This document shows positions 24,270 to 32,701 of a DNA stretch of 41,649 bases, one piece after another. The DNA lies in assembly GCA_016287075.1 (NCBI GenBank), contig JAEEVC010000023.1, positions 1-41,649 on the forward strand, written 5' to 3'. The translations under genes were made by a program, and so were the position numbers. Positions within the stretch are counted from its first letter, which is position 1; each line of letters starts with the position of its first letter. The stretch comes from Bacteroidales bacterium (lineage in GTDB: Bacteria; Bacteroidota; Bacteroidia; Bacteroidales; UBA932). The notes under the pieces were generated by a model that worked only from the letters and a program-made list of their open reading frames with translations, ran no database searches and was not told the origin of the DNA.

Positions 24270-26959
24270 TGCTGTTGTTTTTTGGGGAGGAGGAACATGC
24301 CGGCGAGCGAGGCGAGCACCAGCAGGATCAGGAGAATGGAGGTGACGCGCGAAAGGCGGGCGCCGATGCGGTAGGAGGTCGGCTCGAAGCGCATGACGAG
24401 GTCATGCTCACCCGCCGGCAGGACGGCCGCACGCAGCGTCCAGTCGGCCCGGATAATATCGACCGAAGTATCCTCATCCATCTGCGTGAAGGGTACCATC
24501 ACCGCATCGCCGGCTTCCCCGCCGACAAGGTAGCCGTTCCAGCCGGGATAATAGACCTCGCTGAACACGGCGAGGCGCTCCCGCGCGGCCTTGTAATGGT
24601 ACCGGAGGGCGTTCGGCGCATATTCCGTCAAAGCGATGACATCGTTCTCCGGAAGGCCTTCCTCCGGCCGGTCGGAACTGGCAATCTGCGCCGGGGCGGC
24701 CTCCTCGGGCGTCTCCACACCCTCCGGAAGACCTGCGGTCCTGTCGGAGAAATCCTTCCCGATGACGGCCTGGCGGTCGAGCGGAACGTTCCCGAGGAGG
24801 GCGATCTCCTGGTCCGGCGTCGCGGCGACGGCGGTCGATTCCACGAACCAGGCCGGCCCGGCGGCGTTCCGGTTATACAGGGGCGCATTCTCTCCGCCCA
24901 GGATGATATACTTGGTATTCAGCGCGTTGAGTATCGGCGTCGCGGGCAGGGCCTCCTGCGCCTCCGTCACGGTCTTCGACTCGCCGACCGCGCCGTAGAT
25001 GCTGTTGATCTCCTTGTTGAGGTAGCGGTCGATGAGGTCCTGGTAGCGCTGGAGCTTCGCCGGGGAATAGCCGCCGACCGACTTGTGGTGATAGGACGGG
25101 ACGGAGGAGTTGAAGACATTCACGGTCAGGTCGAGCACCCGGTAGGACGGGTCCGCGTCGGCCTTGATCATCTTGTCCACGGGCCGCTCGGCGAAAGGCC
25201 TCCGGAAGTCCTTCGGCGTGGTGAAGTCGCTGTCGTTGAGGTAGCGCTTGCCGGTGGAGAACATATTGACCAGCACGAGGATACAGATGGCCGCGCCGGC
25301 AATCGGCCGCCGCCCGGCGCCGGCGAAGGCCTTCGCGTGGTCCGTCTGCCCCTTCGGGAACTGCGCCCAGAGCAGGAGCAGGAACGCCACGGTAATCAGC
25401 AGGAAGGAGGCCATCGCGTCGTGGCGGAAGAGCATCTTCCGGTCGGCGATGAAGGCATCGACGAGGACATCCGGCTGGCCGGCGTCCACGGCGCCGGTGA
25501 AGTCGCCGGCGAGGGACGGGACGAGCCACATGACCAGGCAGAAGCCCGCCGTCAGCGCATACGCCAGCAGGCCCTTCCGGCGCACGGCCTTCGGGTCGTA
25601 CTCCTCTTTCAGGATCCGGTCGAGGACGAGGAACCCGAGCATCGGGAGGGTGTACTGCAGGATGACGAGGGCCATCGACACCGTCCGGAACTTGCTGTAG
25701 AGCGGCAGGACGGAGAAACAGAACTTGGTGAAGGCCATGAAATGGTTGCCGAGGGCCATGAAGACCGCCACGATGGTCGCGGCCAGCAGCCACCACCGCT
25801 CGCGTCCCTTATAAAGGAAGAGCCCCAGCAGGAAGAGGAACACGGAGATCGCGCCCATGTACATCGGTCCCGCCGTGAATGGCTGCGGCCCCCAGTACAT
25901 CGGCAGATGCTTCGCCGTCTCCCGGAGGTTGCCCTGGCCCGCGCGGCGGAGCAGCGCGACGGTCGCGCTCTTGTCGGGGTCCACCGGCGCGGAGGAGGCG
26001 CCGCCGTTGAAGTTCGGGATCATCAGGTTGGGCAGTTCCTCCCAGCCGTAGGACCAGGCGGTCGCATAGTCGAGGTCCAGCCCCTTCGCATTGGTCCCCT
26101 CGCCGCTCAGTTCGGAACCGCCGCGCATCGTGTGCGCCTGGTACTTGTACAGGGGCAGGAGCTTGTTGACATTGGTGGCGATGCCGACGCCGCCGAGCAC
26201 GAGCAGCAGGGCCGAGGCCGCGACAAAGCGTCCGAAGGCCTCTTTCCGCCGCGCGAGCACGTCGATGAGCAGCACGATGGCATAGATCAGGATGACGAGG
26301 GCGAGGTAATAGGTGATCTGCTGGTGGTTGGCCTTGATCTGGAGACTGACGGCAAGGGCGAAAAGCGCGGCGCCGAGCACCGTCTCCGGCAGCCAGCCGC
26401 GCCAGCCCGCCGGCGCGTCCTTGCGCCGTTCGCCGAGCGCCGACCGGTAGGTGAAAACCAGCGCGGCGAGCGCCCAGGGCAGGAAGGCGATGGCCTGCAT
26501 CTTCGTGTTGTGCCCGACCTGGATGATCTGGAAATTATAGGAACAGAAGGCCATCGCGACCGCCCCGCCGAGCGCGAGCCACCACTCGACCCCGAGCGAG
26601 AGCATCAGCAGGAAGGCGCCGAGCAGCGCGATGAACAGGTAGGTCGCCGGCCGTTTCCCCGTCAGCAGGAAATCGTAGAGGGCCTGCGTCCAGTCGCCCG
26701 TATTGCGCGTGGAGATGGCCGTCGTGGGCATGCCGGAGAACATCGCCCCGGTCCAGTAGGTCGGATCGTCGGGATGGTCCTTGTTCCAGAGGTCCATCTC
26801 GTGGGACATCCCGATGTAGCCGGAGATGTCGCTCTGGTTCACGATTTCCCCCTTGAGCACCTGCGGGACGAAGCCGTAGGAGAGGAGGAGGAAGAAGAGG
26901 ACGGCACCGAGGCCGATGCCGATCTGTCGGAGGAGCTTTTTCTTATCCATGGGTATCAT
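24266..26959 (-). CDS. YfhO family multi-pass membrane protein
   Basis: 897 residues with about a dozen membrane helices, an N-terminal outside loop (SDISGYIGMSHEMDLWNKDHPDDPTYW, read in two parts, then TGAMFSGMPTT) and a large C-terminal extracytoplasmic domain before a last helix and KKQQQ tail. These are features of the YfhO family, GT-C-like membrane proteins. In Gram-positive bacteria YfhO relatives help add sugars to surface polymers; the Bacteroidales role is not known to me. The ATG at 26959 overlaps the glycosyltransferase stop (ATGA), favouring MIPMDKKK over the second methionine. The adjacent glycosyltransferase supports an envelope-glycan role (inference). Confidence 0.85.
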   Translation of the reverse strand: MIPMDKKKLLRQIGIGLGAVLFFLLLSYGFVPQVLKGEIVNQSDISGYIGMSHEMDLWNKDHPDDPTYWTGAMFSGMPTTAISTRNTGDWTQALYDFLLTGKRPATYLFIALLGAFLLMLSLGVEWWLALGGAVAMAFCSYNFQIIQVGHNTKMQAIAFLPWALAALVFTYRSALGERRKDAPAGWRGWLPETVLGAALFALAVSLQIKANHQQITYYLALVILIYAIVLLIDVLARRKEAFGRFVAASALLLVLGGVGIATNVNKLLPLYKYQAHTMRGGSELSGEGTNAKGLDLDYATAWSYGWEELPNLMIPNFNGGASSAPVDPDKSATVALLRRAGQGNLRETAKHLPMYWGPQPFTAGPMYMGAISVFLFLLGLFLYKGRERWWLLAATIVAVFMALGNHFMAFTKFCFSVLPLYSKFRTVSMALVILQYTLPMLGFLVLDRILKEEYDPKAVRRKGLLAYALTAGFCLVMWLVPSLAGDFTGAVDAGQPDVLVDAFIADRKMLFRHDAMASFLLITVAFLLLLWAQFPKGQTDHAKAFAGAGRRPIAGAAICILVLVNMFSTGKRYLNDSDFTTPKDFRRPFAERPVDKMIKADADPSYRVLDLTVNVFNSSVPSYHHKSVGGYSPAKLQRYQDLIDRYLNKEINSIYGAVGESKTVTEAQEALPATPILNALNTKYIILGGENAPLYNRNAAGPAWFVESTAVAATPDQEIALLGNVPLDRQAVIGKDFSDRTAGLPEGVETPEEAAPAQIASSDRPEEGLPENDVIALTEYAPNALRYHYKAARERLAVFSEVYYPGWNGYLVGGEAGDAVMVPFTQMDEDTSVDIIRADWTLRAAVLPAGEHDLVMRFEPTSYRIGARLSRVTSILLILLVLASLAGMFLLPKKQQQ

Positions 26960-28323
26960 GCTGTAACGGAGTCCAGCAGGGCGGCGAGGGACTTCGTCAG
27001 GTTGGTGCGGGTATATTGTTCAACGGCGCCCGTCGTGGCGGCGAGGCCGGGCTGAAGGCCGGGCTGCGGGGCGAACGGTTCGCCCCGGAAAGCGGCCCAG
27101 GCGGCCTCCAGGTATGCCCGGACGGCGTTTTCGTTGTCCCAGCCGGCGGTGATGCCGGCCTGGGTGTCGGCGAGCACGCGCGCCATGGCGCCGTCCTCCT
27201 GGCCGATGCCGAGGACGGGCCGCCGCGCGGCGAGGTATTCGAACAGCTTGCCGGGCAGGATGATCCGGTAATCCGGGTCGTTGCGGAGCGGAAGCAGCAG
27301 GACGGAGGCCGTCCGCTGTTCCTGCACGGCCGCGGCGTGGTCCCGGTAGCCGAGGTCGACGATCCGGTCGGCGAGGCCCTCCGCGGCGATGGCCTCGCGG
27401 ACCTCGCGGTCCACCTTGCCGACGAGCCGGAGGCGGAGGGCGTCGCGGAAGGCGGCGTCGCGGGCGGCCATCCCACCGAGCACTTTCCAGAGCACCAGGG
27501 GATTCCCGTCGGCGGCGAAGAGGCCGGTATGGACGAGGTTGAAGCAGCCGTCCGGGGTGACCGTCCCGGCGAAATCCTCCGCGTCGAAACCGTTGGTGAT
27601 CATCGCAACGGGCGTTTTCGTCCGGGCCTGGAAGTCCTCCTGCACGAGCGGCGTGACCGCGAGGACGGTGGAACAGCTGTCCAGGACGGACTGCTCCATC
27701 CGCTGCAGCCGCCGCCAGGTCCGGCGGGTCAGCGGCAGGTGCTTGAGGTAGTACATCCGGGTCCAGGGATCGCGGAAGTCGGGGATCCACGGCAGGCCCG
27801 TCGCCTTGTGCAGGGCCTCGCCGATCAGGTGCATCGACTGGGGCGGTCCCGTCGTAACGATCGCATCCACAGGATGTTCCTTCAGGTATTCCTTCAGGAA
27901 GCGGACCGAGGGGCGGAGCCAGCCGACGCGCGGGTCGGGGACGAAGACATTGCCCCGGATCCAGAGCGACAGCCGCTGCTTCCAGCTCTTCTTCCCGCTG
28001 GAGATCGGCGTGACGACATCCCCGTCGTCGGCGGCCTTCCGGCCGGGCTCGACCAGGGTCTTCAGGTCGGTCGAGGCGCCTTTTCCCATCAGTTTCCGGT
28101 AGATGCCGTAGGGCTCCAGGATGGGGCGGCGGAGGATTTCCGCCTCCGCGGGAATCTCGGCCGCGAGCGTCCGGTCGATGGAGGTAAGCTCCGGATTCTC
28201 AGGAGTATAGATTACGGGCTGCCAGCCTTCTGCGGGCAGGTATTTGGCGAATTTCACCCAGCGCTGGACCCCCGACCCTCCGGACGGCGGCCAGTAATAG
28301 GTGATGATGAGGACGCGCTTCAT
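26956..28323 (-). CDS. Glycosyltransferase, GT4-like
   Basis: 455 residues, GT-B fold. The N-terminus MKRVLIITYYWPPSGGSGVQRWVKFAKYLP has the glycine-rich start of GT4 enzymes. The middle has VDAIVTTGPPQSMHLIGEAL and WIPDFRDPW; the C-terminal half has MITNGFDAEDF, FNLVHTGLFAADGNPL and the nucleotide-sugar region LLLPLRNDPDYRIILPGKLFEYLAARRPVLGI with the conserved glutamate (FEYLA). Probably builds a cell-surface or secreted glycan; donor and acceptor unknown. Coupled by ATGA overlaps to mrp upstream and yfhO downstream. The Mrp pairing looks incidental. Confidence 0.88.
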   Translation of the reverse strand: MKRVLIITYYWPPSGGSGVQRWVKFAKYLPAEGWQPVIYTPENPELTSIDRTLAAEIPAEAEILRRPILEPYGIYRKLMGKGASTDLKTLVEPGRKAADDGDVVTPISSGKKSWKQRLSLWIRGNVFVPDPRVGWLRPSVRFLKEYLKEHPVDAIVTTGPPQSMHLIGEALHKATGLPWIPDFRDPWTRMYYLKHLPLTRRTWRRLQRMEQSVLDSCSTVLAVTPLVQEDFQARTKTPVAMITNGFDAEDFAGTVTPDGCFNLVHTGLFAADGNPLVLWKVLGGMAARDAAFRDALRLRLVGKVDREVREAIAAEGLADRIVDLGYRDHAAAVQEQRTASVLLLPLRNDPDYRIILPGKLFEYLAARRPVLGIGQEDGAMARVLADTQAGITAGWDNENAVRAYLEAAWAAFRGEPFAPQPGLQPGLAATTGAVEQYTRTNLTKSLAALLDSVTA

Positions 28324-29399
28324 TCCGTTTTCCCGTCTGCCGCCGCGGCGAGGCGGCCGGCGAGTTCAACGAAGGCGAGGCCGTCGGGGCGCGAGGAGAG
28401 GGCGGCCGGGGTGCCGGCGTCTCCGTCCTCGCGGATGGACTGCACGATGGGAATCTGGCCGAGGAGCGGAATCCCGAAATGCTCCGCCATCCGGGCGCCG
28501 CCGTCCCTGCCGAAGAGATAGTACCGGTTTTCCGGGAGCTCGGCCGGGGTGAACCAGGCCATGTTCTCGACCAGGCCGAAGACGGGCTTGGCGATGTTCT
28601 TGTTCCGGAACATGTTCACGCCCTTCTCGACGTCGGCGAGGGCGACGTCCTGCGGGGTGGTCACGATGACCGCGCCTTCCATCGGGATGTCGTTCACCAG
28701 GGAGATATGGATGTCGCCGGTGCCCGGAGGCATGTCGATGAGCAGGAAGTCGAGGACCTCCCATTTGACCTGCAGGATCATCTGTTTCAGCGCATTGCAG
28801 GCCATCGGGCCGCGCCAGATGAGGGCCTGGCCCGGCTGGGCGAAATAGCCGACGGACATCCACTTGACCCCGTACTTCTCGACCGGGAGGATCCATTCCG
28901 GACCGTTTTCGGCCGGCTCGGACAGGGGCTCCGCGTCTTCCGTCCCGGTCATGATGGGCACGGAGGGGCCGTACACGTCGGCATCGGCGAGGCCGACCTT
29001 GTAGCCGAGGCGGGCGAGCGCGACGGCGAGGTTCACCGCGACGGTGGACTTGCCCACGCCGCCCTTGCCGGAGGCGATGCCGATGATGTGCCGGACATTC
29101 GTCAGCCCTTCCAGCGACAAGTCGTTGACATTCGGCTTCTTCTGCGTCTTCGGCTCCCGGACGACGGTCTTGATTTCAATCTCGGTCCCGCCGGGGGCAT
29201 GGCGGTAGATGGCCGACTTTGCCGCGCCGGTGAGATACTGCTTCAGCGGGTCCGGCCGCTTCGGGAAGGCGAGGGTCACCGTGACCCTGTTCCCGTCGAC
29301 GACGACCTCGTCGGCAATGCCGAGTTCCACGATGTTGCGGTCCTCCCGGGCGGGATGTTCCACCTCAGTGAGCCACTCAAATACTTCTTTTTCAGTCAT
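28320..29399 (-). CDS. mrp: Mrp/NBP35 family iron-sulfur carrier ATPase with DUF59
   Basis: 359 residues. The N-terminal MIP18/DUF59 domain (~1-90) is followed by the P-loop ATPase with deviant Walker A GIASGKGGVGKSTVAVNLA (~108-126), switch I ADADVYGPSVP, DFLLIDMPPGTGD (Walker B) and VENMAWFTPAELPENRYYLFG. Mrp proteins hold and transfer Fe-S clusters. The usual C-terminal CxxC pair of ApbC/NBP35 is absent: the stretch after VENMAWF has no cysteines, a form that I associate with Bacteroidetes homologues. It sits 1 bp downstream of the peptidase stop and overlaps the glycosyltransferase start. Confidence 0.93.
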   Translation of the reverse strand: MTEKEVFEWLTEVEHPAREDRNIVELGIADEVVVDGNRVTVTLAFPKRPDPLKQYLTGAAKSAIYRHAPGGTEIEIKTVVREPKTQKKPNVNDLSLEGLTNVRHIIGIASGKGGVGKSTVAVNLAVALARLGYKVGLADADVYGPSVPIMTGTEDAEPLSEPAENGPEWILPVEKYGVKWMSVGYFAQPGQALIWRGPMACNALKQMILQVKWEVLDFLLIDMPPGTGDIHISLVNDIPMEGAVIVTTPQDVALADVEKGVNMFRNKNIAKPVFGLVENMAWFTPAELPENRYYLFGRDGGARMAEHFGIPLLGQIPIVQSIREDGDAGTPAALSSRPDGLAFVELAGRLAAAADGKTE

Positions 29400-31550
29400 T
29401 TATTTGACGATATCAAGTTCTTTTACGATGTGCGGGGCGCCGCCGAACCGGTCCACGAGGAAGAGGACGTAGCGGATGTCCACGCAGATGCAGCGCTGCA
29501 GGTCGGGCTCGAACATGACGTCGGAACTCATGGACTCCCAGTTGCCGTCGAAGGCGAGGCCGACCAGTTCGCCGTCCGCGTTGAGGACCGGCGAGCCGGA
29601 GTTGCCGCCCGTGATGTCGTTGTTCGTCAGGAAGCAGGTATGGACCATGCCGTCCGCTGCGTCGGCGTAAGGGCCAAAATCACGGGTCCTGTAGAGTTCC
29701 TTCAGGCGCGCGGGGACGATGAATTCGGGGTTCTCCGGGTCCTCTTTCTCCATGACCCCGGTGAGGGTCGAATAGTGGCGGTAGAGGACGGCGTCCTTCG
29801 GGGAATACGGGAGGACATGGCCCCAGGTCAGGCGCATCGTCGAGTTGGCGTCCGGATAGGAGGGCTGGCCCTTTTCCCATTCGAGCAGCCCCGCCGCGAA
29901 CTGCCGGCTCCCCTCCTGGAGGAGTTTCGCCTGGGCCGTATAGTTCGGGTAGTGGGCGAGGGCCGCCGCGATGACGGCGCGGTGCAGCAGGGAGGCAGGA
30001 TCGCCGGCGATGACCTCCGCCGCCTGTTCTCCATTGATGGCCTCCCCGAGTTTCTCGGCGGAAGTGAAGACGCTGTTGCTGAAGAGCTTATCGACATAGG
30101 CGGGAATGTCCATGGTCGCGAAATCCTCGCCGAGGCCCTGCAGGAAATCGGCCGAATCCGCCTGCTCGCGGTAATAGGCAAGGAGCGCCGCCGCCTCTTT
30201 CCGGTCGAGTTCGGGGACATAGTCCCGGTAATAGCTCCGGACGGCCTCGAGCCCCATTTTGAGGGCTTCGGGGGTGAGGGCGTTGTCCTGGCGCGGGCCC
30301 TTGCCGGCCGCTGCGGCGAAACGGGAGGCGATGGTCACGAGTTCGATGCGGAAGGGCACCTCGGTGATGAGGGTGATGGCGTTTTCATCCGCGGCGGCGG
30401 CCTTCACCGCCTCCTGGATGCGCGTCAGGGCGCCGCCGTACGCATCGATCCGGCTGCGTTTCTCCGCGACCCAGTCCATGAAGGCGGCCTCTTTCCGCTG
30501 CTCCCGGCCGATAATGTCCAGCTTTTCGAAGGCGAGTTCCTCGCCCTGCCACTTCTTCCAGCCGTTGGCGGAGGAAGCGTACTTGTTCGCATACTTGAGC
30601 TGGACGTCGGGATCGGCGCACATCGCCTCCCACATGATGCCCTGACGGAGCGTCCGGGCGTCGATGCGGATGCGGTTGGTCGCAATCATCTGGGCGAGCT
30701 GGGGAGCGGTCTGGAAGCGCTGGGTGCGGCCCGGATAACCGAGGATCATCGTATAATCCTGGCTCTTCAGGCCCTTCAGCGAGATCTTGAGGTGCTTCTT
30801 CGGCTGGTAGGGACGGTTCTCCGGCGCAAAGTCGGCGGGCTCGTTGTCCGCGCCGGCATAGACCCGGAACATTGAGAAATCGCCCGTGTGGCGGGGCCAC
30901 ATCCAGTTGTCGGTCTCGCCGCCGAACTTGCCGATGGAGGCCGGGGGGGCGCCGACAAAGCGGACGTCGCGGTAAACCTTCGAGACAATCAGGTACGCGA
31001 CATTGTCATTATAGAAGGGGACGATCCCGACCTCGCAGCCCGGATTCGCCTTCTTCGCCGCATCGAGGAGCTCCTGCCTCCGTTCCTGGACTGCCTTGGC
31101 CTTCTCCTCGTCGGAGGCGTCCTTCCCGGCCTTCTTCCCGGCTTTCTCGAGCGTCGCCGTCACATCCTCCATCGACTGGAGGAAGGTGACAGTCAGGCCC
31201 TTGCAGGGGATCTCCTCCGCCCGCGTCATCGCCCAGAAGCCATCCATCAGGTAATTGTGCTCCGGGGTGCTGAGGGCCTGGATGTGGCTGTAGCCGCAGT
31301 GGTGGTTGGTCACCACGAGCCCTTCGTCGGAGATGATCTCCCCGGTGCATCCGCCGCCGAAATGGACGATCGCATCCTTGAGCGACGTCTTCCCGGCACT
31401 GTAAATCTCCGCCGGCGAGAGGTGGCACCCGGCCTCCTTCAGCGCGGACTTGTTCATCTTTTGGAGGAGCGGCAGCAGCCACATCCCTTCGTCCGCCCGG
31501 GCGGACACGGCGAGCATCGTCGCCACGGCAAGCATAAAGAATCGTTTCAT
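29400..31550 (-). CDS. S46 dipeptidyl peptidase (DPP7-like)
   Basis: 716 residues from ATG 31550 (MKRFFMLAVATMLAVSARADEG); a TTG three bases earlier is less likely. The signal peptide sends it to the periplasm. Chymotrypsin-like catalytic parts are visible: the histidine in VVTNHHCGYSHIQALS and the serine in ITGGNSGSPVLNADGELVGLAFDGNWESMSSD. The glycine in the FDG segment after the catalytic serine is typical of DPP7 (hydrophobic P1 preference), whereas DPP11 has arginine there (acidic P1). The family releases dipeptides for asaccharolytic or peptide-fed growth. It is first in the operon with mrp and glycan genes. Minus-strand -7 box at 31579-31586. Confidence 0.93.
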   Translation of the reverse strand: MKRFFMLAVATMLAVSARADEGMWLLPLLQKMNKSALKEAGCHLSPAEIYSAGKTSLKDAIVHFGGGCTGEIISDEGLVVTNHHCGYSHIQALSTPEHNYLMDGFWAMTRAEEIPCKGLTVTFLQSMEDVTATLEKAGKKAGKDASDEEKAKAVQERRQELLDAAKKANPGCEVGIVPFYNDNVAYLIVSKVYRDVRFVGAPPASIGKFGGETDNWMWPRHTGDFSMFRVYAGADNEPADFAPENRPYQPKKHLKISLKGLKSQDYTMILGYPGRTQRFQTAPQLAQMIATNRIRIDARTLRQGIMWEAMCADPDVQLKYANKYASSANGWKKWQGEELAFEKLDIIGREQRKEAAFMDWVAEKRSRIDAYGGALTRIQEAVKAAAADENAITLITEVPFRIELVTIASRFAAAAGKGPRQDNALTPEALKMGLEAVRSYYRDYVPELDRKEAAALLAYYREQADSADFLQGLGEDFATMDIPAYVDKLFSNSVFTSAEKLGEAINGEQAAEVIAGDPASLLHRAVIAAALAHYPNYTAQAKLLQEGSRQFAAGLLEWEKGQPSYPDANSTMRLTWGHVLPYSPKDAVLYRHYSTLTGVMEKEDPENPEFIVPARLKELYRTRDFGPYADAADGMVHTCFLTNNDITGGNSGSPVLNADGELVGLAFDGNWESMSSDVMFEPDLQRCICVDIRYVLFLVDRFGGAPHIVKELDIVK

Positions 31551-31578
31551 CAAAGCGTACTGGCTTGGTTCAAGAATA

Positions 31579-31586
31579 CAAAAATA
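31579..31586 (-). promoter_or_regulatory. -7 box of the DPP7-mrp-GT-yfhO-MBL operon
   Basis: Minus-strand TATTTTTG (TAnnTTTG), 29 bp upstream of the DPP7 ATG. Confidence 0.5.
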
Positions 31587-31626
31587 CGAAAAAAGCCCAA
31601 ATTATTGTAGAACCGAAAAAACTTCG

Positions 31627-31634
31627 TATCTTTG
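31627..31634 (+). promoter_or_regulatory. -7 box of tRNA-Ser
   Basis: TATCTTTG (TAnnTTTG) 46 bp upstream of the tRNA 5' end, with ATTG 18 bp further up as a relaxed -33. Confidence 0.5.
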
Positions 31635-31679
31635 CAGTCCGCGCCAGACCCGGCGCGACCGTTTCAGAACGAAACTCCC

Positions 31680-31767
31680 GGAGAGGTGGGTGAGTGGCTG
31701 AAACCAGCAGTTTGCTAAACTGCCGTACGCTATCCGTGTACCACGAGTTCGAATCTCGTCCTCTCCG
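31680..31767 (+). tRNA. tRNA-Ser (anticodon GCT)
   Basis: 88 nt, class II. Acceptor GGAGAGG pairs with CCTCTCC (31760-31766), discriminator G. Anticodon stem GCAGT/ACTGC around loop TTGCTAA, with anticodon GCT at 31714-31716. Long variable arm, then T-arm ACGAG TTCGAAT CTCGT. No CCA is encoded. It is the left border of an AT-rich accessory segment, and tRNA-Ser genes are common integration targets in Bacteroidetes. Confidence 0.96.
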
Positions 31768-31770
31768 CTG

Positions 31771-31803
31771 AAATGCCTTGCAGAACACTCTGCAGGGCAT
31801 TTT
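31771..31803 (+). terminator. Terminator after tRNA-Ser
   Basis: 14-bp stem (31771-31784 with 31789-31802, one G-T wobble), loop ACAC, ending in TTTT. Confidence 0.8.
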
Positions 31804-32158
31804 CAGTAAAAAGTATCCCAAAAAATATCCCATTTTTGCCGGAAATGTATCAAAAAAAGTTGCTCGCAGACGGGTGACTTTCGGCGAAGGATATAAAGGA
31901 GGAAGGACTCCGATTATTTCAAATAATCCACACCAAAGATAAAGACAAACTACACCAAAGGCAAAAACCCACACCTCAGAAATAAACCCAAAGAACTACC
32001 CAAAAGTCGATAGTACTACCCAAAACACTACCCAAAAGACATAATTGATAACTGTCATTATAGCCAATCTTCGAGAAGTAAAGGTTTCTTTCTATCTTTG
32101 CAAAAGCAAACAAGCTTTATTCCCTCGTGTTTGTTGAGAACATAAAAATCTGGTGCTG
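31804..32158. other. Gap beside tRNA-Ser: candidate attachment-site flank
   Basis: No gene supported. Contains short direct repeats: CTACCCAAAA at 31996-32005, 32016-32025 and 32028-32037, and ACACCAAAG twice around 31930-31960. Such iterons resemble arm-type binding sites of tyrosine integrases, but no integrase gene is in the window. A -7 box TATCTTTG lies at 32093-32100 for the next gene. Confidence 0.45.
32093..32100 (+). promoter_or_regulatory. -7 box of the small winged-helix-like gene
   Basis: TATCTTTG (TAnnTTTG), about 60 bp upstream of the candidate starts at 32153-32177. Confidence 0.45.
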
Positions 32159-32701
32159 ATGCTGATGAATTCTACAATGGACCAAAACAAAGTGACCGTC
32201 GCCATTGACTGGATAACAAAACTAGCAAATGGAATAAATCCTATTGATGGAAGTATTCTCCCCGATAGCGATATCGTGAATAACGTTCACATCTCTCGTT
32301 GTTTGTTTTTTGTCTCCAATCTACTTGAAGAGATGGGGAAAAAGAAACCTTCCCAGCAAAAGCAGTATGAATCGGAATTCCTGCTTACTCCGGAAGCCGC
32401 ATCAAAGGTTTATATCGCAGAGAGGACGGGAATTGCCCTGCTCGTTAAGGAAATCAATAAAGTGATTCCTGAGAACATGAAGCCTTTAGCTGCATCAAAA
32501 GTGACGCAGTGGTTGGTTTCTGCTGGATATCTTGAAGAGCAAGAAAGAAGTGATGGGCACAAATATAAGGCCCCTACTGAACTCGGGACATCACTTGGTA
32601 TTACCTCTGCATGGAGAGATGGTTCTCAAGGACAGTATCTGGCAATATCCTATGATTCCAATGCTCAACACTTTATTCTCGAGAACCTTTTCAAGCTATA
32701 G
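32159..32701 (+). CDS. Small protein with KilA-C/antirepressor-like winged helix
   Basis: 180 residues from ATG 32159; ATGs at 32165 and 32177 or a GTG at 32153 are alternatives. Not recognised as a named family. The N-terminal half (IDWITKLANGINPIDGSILP, then SDIVNNVHISRCLFFVSNLLEEMG) is helical. The C-terminal half has VTQWLVSAGYLEEQERSDGHKY then KAPTELGTSLGI, a wing-like pattern of phage antirepressor (KilA-C) ends, where a protein reads a short helix-turn-helix and K-Y-x-x-T-x-L-G. Codon use is AT-rich, unlike the core part. It converges on the helicase gene with a 6-bp overlap of the stops. It may be a regulator or part of the nearby defence genes; this is inference. Confidence 0.6.
   Translation: MLMNSTMDQNKVTVAIDWITKLANGINPIDGSILPDSDIVNNVHISRCLFFVSNLLEEMGKKKPSQQKQYESEFLLTPEAASKVYIAERTGIALLVKEINKVIPENMKPLAASKVTQWLVSAGYLEEQERSDGHKYKAPTELGTSLGITSAWRDGSQGQYLAISYDSNAQHFILENLFKL

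Noticed and set aside
24269..27055. 928-codon open frame opposite the YfhO gene
   Set aside because: Charged low-complexity translation typical of an antisense frame in GC-rich DNA; the YfhO frame has clear membrane helices and coupled start and stop.
28479..30875. 798-codon open frame opposite mrp and the DPP7 gene
   Set aside because: Antisense frame across two well-supported genes; no recognisable features.
31570..31974. 134-codon frame on the minus strand over tRNA-Ser
   Set aside because: It is the reverse of the tRNA and its terminator; no family features.
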